From: Cruorifilaria tuberocauda
Lineage: Eukaryota > Nematoda > Chromadorea > Rhabditida > Onchocercidae
Assembly (NCBI GenBank): GCA_013365365.1
Contig: JABVXU010000114.1
Span: forward strand, 62,001 to 126,000
Length of the DNA: 64,000 nucleotides
Direction: 5' to 3'
The translations under genes were made by a program, and so were the position numbers. The notes beneath the pieces are model-generated. The model was not told the origin of the DNA. It saw only the letters and a program-made list of their open reading frames with translations, and did no database searches. Shown piece after piece: positions 25,428-36,802 of this stretch (the first letter of the stretch is position 1; each line of letters starts with the position of its first letter).

Positions 25428-27184
25428 ATGTCACGACGTTTCCGGCAACTTGAAAGTATCGATCAGAGTTTGTCGAAAAGACCTAGATCACTCTCGGAAA
25501 ATTCAAGTACTTCTGAAGAAGAATCACTCTCAGTTTCATCAAAAAATAAGGATATTTCAGAACAGGTTTGCAATCCTTTTCTGAAATTTAAGGCATGTTT
25601 TCCGAGAATTACATGAAAATCTTGCAATTGCAGGCCAAATCAAAATGGACGAATCGTGAGCGTGTTCTGGTTTTTTGTTCTCGTGGTGCATCCTATCGTA
25701 CGCGTCATTTAATGAAAGATTTATTGAATTTAATGCCTCATAGCAAATCGGATAATAAATTAGACAAGAAGAAAAGTTTGGTATTGATTAATGAAATTGC
25801 TGAGATAGCAAATTGTACCAAATGTTTGTATTTCGAAAACAAAAAGCATACGGTGAGCTTTTGCTATATGTTCAGAATTATCGTTAACTGTAGAACGGTT
25901 GATCTCGCATCACTGTACTTCGATTAATGGAATATTTTTATAGTGATGCGATGAGCCTAGAATGAATGAGCTTAAATTCAGAATGATTATGCAATACTGT
26001 TACAAGGCGCTTGAATGCCATGCAAAAATCTAAATTTATTTTGGAAGTATTATTATGCTAATTGAGTAATCGTGGACTAGCAGTTAGTATGTTATTTGAA
26101 AATGATTGAAAGAAAAGATAATGGTTGTTCTATTATCCTCCTAAATCGCAGTTACCATGGATAACTTTTCAGGATCTATACTTATGGATATCAAATATAA
26201 CATATGGTCCATCTGTAAAATTTTTGGTACATAATGTGCACACAATGGATGAATTGCGGATGTCTGGTAACTGTTTGAAGGGATCACGACCGGTGCTTTC
26301 GTTCGACTCTACTTTTGATAGTCAAGCACACTTCTCTCTTATCAAGCAACTTCTTATGCAGGTTACTTTTTCAAAATATTTTATTTTACTTCTAACATTA
26401 GTAATCTAATATTTATAATTTTATTTCATTATAATATATATCAATGATATGTTAAACAACATTTATTGCTGTGCACTTTTGCTTGCAGACATTCAGTACA
26501 CCATGCTACCATCCTAGAAGTAAACCATTTATTGATCACGTTTTTATGTTTTCAATAACTTCGGATGCTAAAATATGGTTTCGAAACTTTCAAATTGTTG
26601 ATGAAACGCTTGAACTTCAGGAGATCGGTTTGTTATTATATTGAAAGTGCTTCAGCATTGACATTTCTGTAGTGCTTTTCCGAGTTAAAAACCAAAAGCT
26701 AAGTTAACAGATTATTTTTATACGGTAATAAATTTTGATTTGATGAAAAATATTAATGATTGTCTCAGGACCACGCATGGTATTGGAAATTATTCGTATT
26801 TTCGATGGATCATTTGAAGGTTCCGTTCTATATGATAATCCTAATTACGTCAGTCCGAATACCATTCGAAGTGAAATTAAGAAAAAACAATCCGATAAAT
26901 ATGTAATGAGAAGACTGGATAAAAAGGTAATATACATGAAATCCTTTACTTTTGAGACATAATTCTAACAACTCTTAGGAAATCTTTATCATATTTTTCC
27001 ATTTTAGGTCCGTGGAATAAAAGTAGCACAACAAGCAGCTGTTAAAATATCCGATCCTGTAGGTGAAATTTTTGATACTGATAGAATATTTACGGATCCT
27101 CAAGCAAAAACAATCAAGCGAATTATAGAAAAGAAGAAGAAAAAGAAAAAGAGTAAAACAAGGGAAAATCAAATTACGAGTTAA
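25428..27184 (+). CDS. brix1: BRX1/BRIX1 60S ribosome biogenesis protein, complete, 339 aa
   Basis: Six exons: 25428-25565, 25634-25852, 26173-26361, 26489-26627, 26769-26926 and 27008-27184 (TAA). They give 339 residues against about 350 in relatives. A Ser/Glu-rich N-terminus is followed by the Brix domain (about 48-260): 'RVLVFCSRGASYRTRHLMKD', 'LMPHSKSDNKLDKK', 'CLYFENKKH', 'DLYLWISNITYGPSVKFLV', 'RPVLSFDSTFD', 'CYHPRSKPFIDHVFMFSI', 'WFRNFQI' and 'LEIIRIFDGSFEG'. A Lys-rich C-terminal tail acts as a likely nucleolar signal. BRX1 works with EBP2 in early assembly of the large subunit in the nucleolus. The ATG follows directly on 'aactttttag', so the site is probably a spliced-leader acceptor with almost no 5' UTR. 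Confidence 0.95.
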
Positions 27185-27952
27185 ACATATAATGCAGGTA
27201 GTATTTTGTTAAGATTTCTTGAATTGCACTTACTATTATGTTATGTAAACTTTGTTGTCTTTATTGTTATTTTTTTACTGGTCATCATCTTTTCATGAAA
27301 TAATGCTTATCCCATTTCTACAGTTTTCGCAAAACAGGACAAAATCACTATTCATGAAAGCAGAATCCTGCAAAATGGATTAGAAATTTTATGACAAGAC
27401 AGCTCTGAACCATGTAGTTAAAGTTATACAATTCGACAGTTAAGAGGGCGCAAACAACGCAATCCTCTGTAATTTCCATTCATGCAGAATGCATCAGAGT
27501 ATGTGACAGATTTATCAGTTCAATGCTCAAGCGATGATAAATTTAAAAAAAAACAAATCTGCTCAGGTTCTGTGCTGCGAAGATAGTGCGGTTTTATAAA
27601 AACGTCAATACTATGCTTTTTATCCAGTTGAAACTTTTCGACACACAAAAAGCAAATTCATATAAAAATGAAGGAGTAAATATAATGAGTCAGTTTAAAC
27701 ATTTACTGACATCACGGAATTATATGAAGACTACGAAGTGTCACATCCTTCGTTATCAGATGTAACAAATCAATATTTTAGTATCACCAATATTGCTAAG
27801 CAAGATTTTAACAGATGATCCAAAGAAAAATCATTAAAAAACAGTAAAATATGAAAATCTATAAATTAACAAAAAAGATTTGAGAATGTGGAACATGTAC
27901 GTATAAACAAGGAATGTTCCATTGTTTAACTCAAAATAGAGAGGTTCCAGTT

Positions 27953-28530
27953 TTAGTCCTTCTTGACCGTGTTGCTAGTTCCCTTTCTTTTCTCCTGACC
28001 ACTAACACAATAGTTGACTATTTTTCTGGTATCACCTTCTGGGTGAAAATGCTTATGCTCATGTTGTTCAGTCTGGAAAACGTTAGAGAATTTACAGCGA
28101 ATGTAAATATATAGTAATAATGATACACCATTTTAACAAGGAAAATGACGTTCAAATCATTTTTTTTTTGTGTACTTGATAAATTTTTAATCCCTGACTT
28201 CTACATTACATATGGCAGCAATAGGCATGTCAAATATACTTGGACTCTATGGCAGTTCTATTTTCCTTCAAGCATTATTTGAGCGAAAGAAAATTTAATT
28301 CATATTCAATTACAAACTAATGGAATTGTACGCTACTGAATGATTAATTCACAGATTGAGTCTTCAACTTTAGAAAATATTAATTATTTTACAATATAAT
28401 AGAAAAAGATATATGAAAATTCTTTCAGATTCATTCCTACCTTGGTTCTTTTACCACTACCTTTTCCGACTTTGTCAATATCCGTTTCTCCCTTCTCAAA
28501 TTCTTCCGCAAGTTTCTCGGCGCTTGACAT
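27953..28530 (-). CDS. Unrecognised 69-residue basic/acidic protein, two exons
   Basis: Exon 1 is 28530-28441 (ATG; MSSAEKLAEEFEKGETDIDK, then 'VGKGSGKRTK') and ends at a GT donor (AAG|GTAGGA). Exon 2 is 28072-27953, following a 'ttttccag' acceptor, reading 'TEQHEHKHFHPEGDTRKIV' to 'GTSNTVKKD' and a TAA. Both junctions are phase 0. The start lies 23 nt after a strong 'ttttgcag' acceptor, as expected for a trans-spliced nematode gene. The product is small, soluble and highly charged, with no signal peptide or membrane segment and a His-rich patch at the junction. I do not recognise a family. The gene is convergent with brix1, 770 bp away. Confidence 0.55.
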
Positions 28531-31002
28531 TGTCTGTTCTTTCGATTCAATTCTGCAAAACATAACTAAAAATGAAAAAAAGTGAAACCAGAAAAAAACC
28601 ACCGACATCGTACCGTACTAATCGTACTTTTTAAATGACAGGGGGTGATAAATAATTTTATATTGGGAAAAAAGATCAAGTAAAAAGTATGAATGATAAT
28701 CGCCACTCAATTTTCTTGCATTACTATTGAAATGAGCTGGATGCAATTCCATATTGGACATTCATCAAATTCATACCTTACTATTCACAGAAGAATTGAA
28801 AATTGAATTCTTGATTTATAATGGTCTGTTCGTAAATTTAGATTGAATATACCTACACAATTTGATATCTTATTCAATGTCCTTTACCAGAAAAAAAAGG
28901 GCAAAGTGCATAAAAAAGTGTAAATATATCAGGAACAAATGAAATAAAGCTCTCAATCGTTCACAACATTAATATATCAGTTAAACAGTGAAATACAGTT
29001 ATTCAATTCTGTAGGATATTCAAATTTAGAAGGATGGGAAAATTAAATTGAAAATTTAGAAAGAAAAAGAGGAAACAGTTTGTGATAAATTTTCACACGT
29101 TCACGATTTTTTGGAAGAAAAGTTGAAGTGTTTCGAACATAATAAACTGAATCGAAGTTTTAAGTCACAATGATTTGCATAAATTCATTTTCCAATCAAT
29201 AATAAGGATGACTTCAATTAATTCAAATTACACATTTGAGAGTTGGAGATTAATATTCAAATTAATTTTAATTGAAGTCATCTGTTATCTGTCATAAAAA
29301 AAAACATATTTTTGTGAAAATTTAACTGATACATATATGACAAACAAACAAATAACTAACAATTTATAATTGAAAAATTTTTAAAAAATAAATAATATTT
29401 TGTTTGTTTATTTTCTGAGTAAAATTTCATTATTTTTCAAATTTCATTATTTCCATTGATACTATTTAAATAGATGTAGGAATTCAAAGTAATGCATCTG
29501 TATATGCATGTCTATTGAATAATTGGACTAAATTACGGAAATATAAAATCAGTTGATAGGATATAAAAGTTAATCAGTTATAATTTCAGGTCATCAAACA
29601 TTCCTTTTGCTTCCTCACTACAACTTACTACTAGAAAAACGGTCGTTAGAGCAGAAAAAAAAGAATTTAATTTCGAAAAATGCAATAGAAATGACTGCTT
29701 TTCATTTCGAAAATAAAAGACTTTTCGGCTTTTTCGTTAGTCGGTGGATGCATTTTAGAAAATCAAAATCTACTTGAAACAGCGCTGATAGCTATCAATG
29801 AAATAGTGATAGCATGATATCAGTGAATTTCCATTTTTCTCCCAACGAAATCAGTCAGACAAAATGGTTAATAGTGTTTCAGGTGAGAAAAGAATTCCAG
29901 TCATATGACTTACGTAATTCACGTAAAACGTATTTTCAAATATAAAATGATAATATGAATGATTTCCAGTTTGGCGAATATTCTTGATTGTGATGGGGAA
30001 ATAGTCAATGATGAATGAGCATTTACGTATGCTAAAAGAGTATACGGGCGTGGAGTTTACGTATTTCATATATGGCATACATTTTGGTCGTGAGAAGGCA
30101 AGGGAAAGCAAATTCGATAGATGGTAATATCGAGATGAAAGAGTATGTTGAAAGTGTAGGGGAAGAGGATGAAAAAGAAAGGATTGTAATTGAGATTTGG
30201 TGCGAAATGTATCACTGTGTGGGTTATTTTTTTTGAATTTTAAGTATGTTTAAGTTTATGCAAGTATTTATTGTGAATGTTAAATTCATTTCGTTCTAAT
30301 TAGCTAACAAATTTATAATTGGAACAAAAGAAATTGCTAAAATTATTTAATTCTGATCTGTATGTATCATTGGAATCATGATTTATAATATATTTTAGTG
30401 ATATTAATAATGTAAATTTCTGTAGTGGGAAAATTAAATTCTGTCCATTATTCATGTATCGATTTTTTGGTCCATTCAATTGAATGATGAGAGGAAAGAT
30501 ATTTTTTGGAAAGTTCTTTAAAAAAATTGCTCATATGAATTTTTCTATTTCATTGTTTTCGTACATGTATTTTCATTAGTAACATTAATTTCGCAATATG
30601 ACATTTTTAGCATGATGTATAGATTAAAATGCATTAACAATATTTATGTAACTTAAATGCTCGCGTATTTGATAACTTGATGATGTAAAAATTGGATTGA
30701 AATTTTTTGTTAATAGTTTATTGCAGGTGTATTTGTTTGCAGCTTACAATTTCATATCATCTTATTGGCAGTGGCTCGAATAGTTAATGTAAATGGAAGT
30801 GATGGACGTGAATAGAACAAAGTGATAAGTGTATTTGGAAATATCTCATAAGCACATTATGTATTTCGTAAATCTCGTAAGCGCGTAGAAGTTTTAGGAT
30901 GTTTAAATATGCAACTATATAGTTAAACAAACATACTATATGCTTCAGGAAAATTTTATTTGCAGTATTGGGAATGTACTCATTGAGAATAGCATTGCTG
31001 AT
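28531..31002. other. Intergenic region without a supported gene
   Basis: AT-rich. Contains an inverted repeat (29207-29282) and the 5' flanks of two genes transcribed away from each other. A minus-strand open frame at 29851-30111 and a larger one antisense to the next gene have no supporting features. Confidence 0.5.
29207..29282. repeat. Perfect 15-bp inverted repeat with a 46-nt spacer
   Basis: GATGACTTCAATTAA at 29207-29221 is the exact reverse complement of 29268-29282, and AT-rich partial pairing continues inwards. It could be a short hairpin element or the ends of a decayed miniature transposon. No target-site duplication was established. Confidence 0.7.
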
Positions 31003-34000
31003 ATGACGGAAACGTTCCAACGATCCGATAATTTGGATTCTGCTGATATAGTAAATGCTGATAATTGTTATGAAAATGCTACCAAGGAACAAAAAACATC
31101 GGTAAGAGATTGATCTCTTTCGTCCTAAAGTTGAAATAATATTGCTGTGAAATAAACAGTTAACAGAAGAAAGGATTAGCAGTTGTGACCTTTGAAACTC
31201 ATGAAGTTGAAGAATTTCTACTTGAGGTTGGCACAAAGACTACTATTTAATACTACTTGTTTGATATTACTCAAATGTTGTTAAAGGACCTTTGTTGAAA
31301 AATAATCGAGTGTATTAAACATGTTTGAATTTCTATAATTGAATATTTAAAGGTTGCGGAAAATGGAAACATTGTGAACTCTATAGATAGTGTAGAAGAA
31401 ATGGTAGATGTTGGAAAAGATGACAAGCGGTCAACAGACAGCATGACAAATGGTTTATATCTATATTATTATCGAATATGATGTGTTCATTAACTGGTTA
31501 ACATACGAATGATCGAAATTGCAACGTCGTGACTAATAATTTACGGATGATGGATAGCTACTTGCTTATGTGAATATGTCAATTTATAGGTCAGGTTGAT
31601 GAAAAACTTCGTCGTGCGATAGATATCGTTGTAGCATATAGCCGAGTAAGCGATGAAACAAAAGAACGATTGAAGAGTGCAGTAACAGATGTGTATAGCA
31701 AGACAATGTCTGAGCAGGTATATATGAAATAAGGTTTATAAGAAAATGTGTTTTAGTTTTTCAATAACATTTATTACTTTTTTGTGCATATAGACACTGT
31801 AATTTATATTTTTATTGATTATTTTCAGGAAGCTTGTCAGTGCTACAAACTTGCTGTTTCATATTTCCGAACCTATTACAATATGGTGAAAAAGTTGTTA
31901 AATCGAGCTAATTTAGTTAAAGAACATAATCGAAGCATTATTTCGGCGGGTGAGGAGAGCGGAATTGAGACAAATGTGAAAAATGAAGCGGCAGGATTGT
32001 CTAACAAAACAAGCAGTATGTCGATTTATTTTTAGTTTTGACTTTTTTTCAGCTCTACAAGTTAAAAAATATTTGTGTTTCAGTGGTGGATATAAGGTTA
32101 CTCTTGTAATTTATAAGGCTAAGCAAAAAGTTCAACCAATAAAATGCTTTTCAGATGATGCGAGTAATGCAACTGACGATGATCGAACTAAAGATGAAAA
32201 GAAAATTCGGAAAGTCAGAAAACCACGAAAGAATTCTCTACAAGATATATCTGCAACTGAAAAAAAGCGTATCGATAAATATATCCATGACCATTGTAGA
32301 ACCTCCGGTAGACACTCGATGAAATCAGATGCTATACGTAAAGCTGTAGGCATGTAAGTTTCATTTGGGTTTTCAAATTTTTCCATTCATAATTTGTTAT
32401 GGATTTGCTATGCATTATCCAACTATTTCCAGGGTATTACATGAAGGATATACAGGAGTTGATGCAGCGAAAGCTACCAATTTAACACCGCGAACAGTTA
32501 TGAAGCATGTTTATACTGTGCGGAATGCTTTGAACTTACCTCAACCTCGAAAAACTAAACAAATATCCCACAAAACAGAAGAAAATGAAATTAAAGGCGA
32601 AAATTTTCTAGAAAAAGGTTCATTTTTTAGAGTGAAAAAATATTTGTTTTGCATGATGTATTTGCATTTTTGTATAGTGGAATTACTCCTGACAGCCCGG
32701 ATGACGCAGTATGTAATAGAAATCATTTGAACCATTTTAATTATAAAAAGTTTTGGGTTTTCTTTTTTTAGTAACTGATAACGATCGTGAAATAGCCAAA
32801 ATGTTAATTAATGAGGAGTTTGATTGCGTCGAAGCTAAAGATTTTTCGGGAACTGGTTTGGAACTGGAATCAAAGATTGATAAGGTATATATTTTATTTA
32901 TTCATTTACATGTTTATATATGCTTTGAATGTTGTTTGTCATTTTTATTTTATTTGTTCAGTATTAGTTTCACTTGTTTTGCACCATTATTTCATTTGCG
33001 TGTACTACTGTAGATATGAAGAATAAGTTTACGGCAGAAGTTAAGGTAAGGCATGTTAACACAATAAGGCATTGTCAACCGTGCATTATGCTCTTCTGTG
33101 TCCTGTGCATTTATTTGTTATAGCTACGCTATTAAGCTATGCTGTTATCATCTAAATATTTGTTTTCATGTCGAATTATTTTACAATTCATATTTTTAGC
33201 TTTTACGAGAATTCAGCTACAGTGGTGATGTTAAAAAAGTCCGCGACGCAGTTATAAAGGTTTTCACGGACCAAAAGTCGTCAGAAATATATAAAGCGAT
33301 AACAGAAATACCTGTAACTGTTGTCAGTTCATACATTCGCTTACTTAAAGGATTTTTATTGGCAGAAAATATGGTAATATTTCTTATCAAATTTATGTTA
33401 TGTTCATTACAAATTGTAATATTCTGTATTAATGCATTTTATCCTTTTAGAAATTAGAAACCGATTTTCAGAAAATATTATCACTCAAATGATTACAGTT
33501 AGAAGTTTTATAAGTTAGTTATCATATATTTTGCAAAATTTTCTATATGTTTCGATATTTTCCTGGTAGAAAATTTACTAAGTAATTTCTTGTACAAATA
33601 TACCTTTCACTGAAAAGATGTTTTGAATATAATTACTTTTTTTTTTTTGGTGGTAAAAGCTAACGACACAGCGCCTGCTACATCCCGTCGTGGAAGAAAA
33701 AGGTTGTCTGATGATGGTGAACGCAGTGTTAGAAGTATTGAGCTTGCGAAGTCATCTGAATCAGATGAGACTTTTTCCGGAAAGGTTAACGAACATTTTT
33801 AAACCTTTATATTTTATTACAACTTTATTATATAACTCAGATTTGTATAAATTTGTCGATTGTTACACTTTATGAGTTTAATGTGTAATTTCTACTTTTG
33901 TTATTTGTTACTTTTCGAATTATCTTGATGTTTTAGAAAAAGCGTAAGTTGACCAAGTCTATGCCTCGGGGAGTGTTTATTGGAAAAATTGATGTGCTAA

Positions 34001-35681
34001 CGCTTCATTTGGAAAATGGTGTTGAAAACGAAGAACAACTTATCAAGAGTGTAATTTCATATCTTATCGATCACCAGTATCGTCGTTCAGAAACAGCACA
34101 AACAGTACGTTATGTGTATATTATACTTTTGTAGTAGCTTTATATGCACTTGTGTGGTAATCTTTCAAAAACGTGATTCGGAACAATCGATCGTTTTGCA
34201 GAATATGCAAATTTGCCTAGAACATATCCTCCTTGATGGACTCTCTATTGCGGAAACACTGAAAATTCATGATGGACCAAACGAAAACATATTGGAGGTA
34301 TGGTAAAAGCCGTATTAATTATATTGTACTGAGGAATATAATTAGTCACTGTAGAGCAGCGATATAATATGATCTCTACCGATTGCAGTAATAGTGTCTT
34401 CTTATATTATCAAGTGATCACTGCAAATGTTTTGCCGAATCATCTTTACGGAAGTAAGACAAAGGCAACAACTTCCTCACCCTCTTTTTCTTATAGATAT
34501 ATCACAAACGATGCCATGATGCATATACTGTTCTGACGGTTGACTTTCCCGCATTTCTGCTTGAACTGAATTTATTGAATGGTAAAAAATTTTAACTTTT
34601 TTTCTTATGCGCTCTAATCATGTTGAGATGAGTATATTTTAACTGAATCGCCTACATGTGGAGAAATTGAATTCACCGAAAAGTTTGTTGACAGTTTGGT
34701 TTTCGAAATTTCATATGAACAAATTAGAAAAAAAAAATCGTTTTTCACGAAGAGAGAACTGTTCTTATACTACAGAAATATCAAGTTGCAACTTCAGAAG
34801 ATTCTTGAATCATAATTTCTATTTTGGAATTGCTGTGGGTGAACCATTGAAATGTTTTTATTAATGTGCATTTGTGAAGTTGATTGAATTTTATGTCTTA
34901 ACTTTCTTTTTCTTATGATTGGTTATAGGTTTAATAATTGCAGAAGATGGAAAGAACAGGTCTCAAAAGAAACGATCGCGTATGGGAAGTGTTAAAATGG
35001 AAGAGGTAGTAAGATTTTATTTATAAACATCTGTTTTAGTGAAATTCGAGCTCAAATCATTTTACGTATATCCTGTTTCATACATATTATTTTTATAGTG
35101 TACTATCAGTGATGTCAACTATCATCCCCAGATATTAACAAAGTTAAGGGAAACAAGTTTCCATTTTTTGTTTTACACTGAGAGAATACAAAATAAATAG
35201 AAATTTTTCGTTATTTTCTACATGAGCTAATCAGCAGAGGGAATCCTTTTGAAAAATGGAATCATTACAAACATCTGCGTTTTTTTCTAAAACCTCCAAC
35301 TCCCTGTTATGAATCTGTTTAGAAATCGATTAATGTCAAGGACGCGAGAAATGTTGATCCTTTGAAATTCGATACTATAGAAAAACTATTTATTTCGATT
35401 CCAGAAAAAGCCAAGACACTATTGCATAATTATATAATGTTAGTTCCTTCTCTATTATGTGTTTTCCATGTAGCTCTTGTTGCTCTTATTTATATTTTAT
35501 AATTCGCGAAATGATTTTCAGGAAACTTCTGAATATCAATTTTCCACTTGAAAAACGTTTGGTTAGTGGTCTTTTTCAAATGATTGGTGAAAGAACATAT
35601 AAAAAGTATGTGTTAGACGACAAACTTCTGGAAGACTGCATTGCCTATTTTCGTAAAAAATATAACAGTGTTGCTGCGTAA
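31003..35681 (+). CDS. Unrecognised gene (or tandem pair) with two related HTH-like modules
   Basis: Exons with matching phases: 31003-31101 (MTETFQRSDN), 31167-31226, 31353-31452, 31590-31717, 31829-32015, 32155-32353, 32433-32617, 32772-32884 and 33200-33373. The frame may then end in 33451-33492 (TGA; 428 aa in total). A second group in frame is 33660-33784, 33937-34104, 34202-34297, 34497-34581, 34929-35005, 35323-35438 and 35522-35681 (TAA). The exon at 33660 needs a phase I could not supply from 33373, so the locus is either two genes 168 nt apart or one gene with a missed exon. Basic linkers ('RKVRKPRKNS', 'SRRGRKRLS', 'KKRKLTK') suggest nuclear location. 'LHEGYTGVDAAKATNLTPRT' and 'LLDGLSIAETLKIHDG' lie at equal places in two modules of about 70 residues. 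A DNA-binding role is only inferred. A 24-nt microexon near 33020-33043 is possible. Confidence 0.7.
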
Positions 35682-36802
35682 ATTAATATTTCTACTTCAG
35701 AATAACTTTACCTCTTTATTATCAGGATTCGTTGCTCTGTTTCATCTAAAAATATTTGATTATTTTGTCAGGTTTAGAACTGTATAATGCATGGTATTAG
35801 CCTTTAATGTTTTTTAATTCTCGAGTAGTGAGTCGTTTTAGTTGCTATTGATTGAGCTTTTCGGTTTGCTCTTACGTATTATGCAAAGTCATATGGCATT
35901 CAGCTACCATCATCAGTACTAGTAATTATATGCTGTATTGGGAAATATTGAAATTTCAAATACTTAATATTGGTAAGTTACTTGAGAAAAATGTATTTCT
36001 TTATAATTTTGTGATCTCATGTTGGTATTCAATTTCGTATCGTATCTGTTCCATTAGTTTGTGATTTTTATGGCGTTTTGATATGTTTCGTAATTTTCAT
36101 TTGATCGGCAACATTTATATTTGTATCCCTGCGCTCATTGGAAAAGTGCATGATGTAATTTACGTGATTCTTAATGGCAGTTTTAATGCATTTGATAAGC
36201 TTGGTAATTACCAATTAAAAATTTTAAATTGCGTAAGAAATTTCTCATGATACCGAAAGATTTCTAACACCTTTAATTGCTAAGTGTCCAGCACCTGGTA
36301 ATCCGATACATAACCGGACTATCCGTCATTCATCGGCATAAGTTTGAATGTCGGAGAAAAACTAAGAGGAAGATTGGTGCAAATCTGCAAATGTTATGCT
36401 ACTGTTAGTCTAAAACACAGCAAAATAACATATGTATTTGAACAGTCGCACAAGTTATTTTCTACACAGTTAAAAAATCCTATGGTTTTATAAGTAGACT
36501 AATAAAATTAAAGTATTCATTTAAGTGAAAGCATTTGGCAGTAATTGGTTGAATCACACTGAGAGAACGTTTTAAATTTTTGTAAATTCGCTACGGATAT
36601 TGTTATGATTACTTATGATCCATGCTCATTTTCGTCTAGTCTTTCATTTTTTGATTTTTGAGTTATTCGAAAATTAAGCCACAGTTTAATCAAAAATTCC
36701 TTGATGAATGATGAAGAACTTTCTTCCATGATTTCGTAAAAAATTCTTCTCAAGGATTTCAGTACAAAGTTTAATGATAGCGGATTTGTTTTTCAGTTTA
36801 AA
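35682..36802. other. Intergenic spacer
   Basis: AT-rich spacer between two plus-strand genes. A 'tttttcag' sits 6 nt before the next ATG (acceptor at 36791-36796). No other feature seen. Confidence 0.5.

Noticed and set aside
29851..30111. 86-codon minus-strand open frame
   Set aside because: No splice partners, domain or upstream acceptor; hydrophobic/aromatic bias is that of AT-rich random sequence.
30784..31236. 150-codon minus-strand open frame
   Set aside because: It lies antisense to two spliced exons of the plus-strand HTH-like gene, has no domain, and its composition follows the complementary AT-rich sequence.
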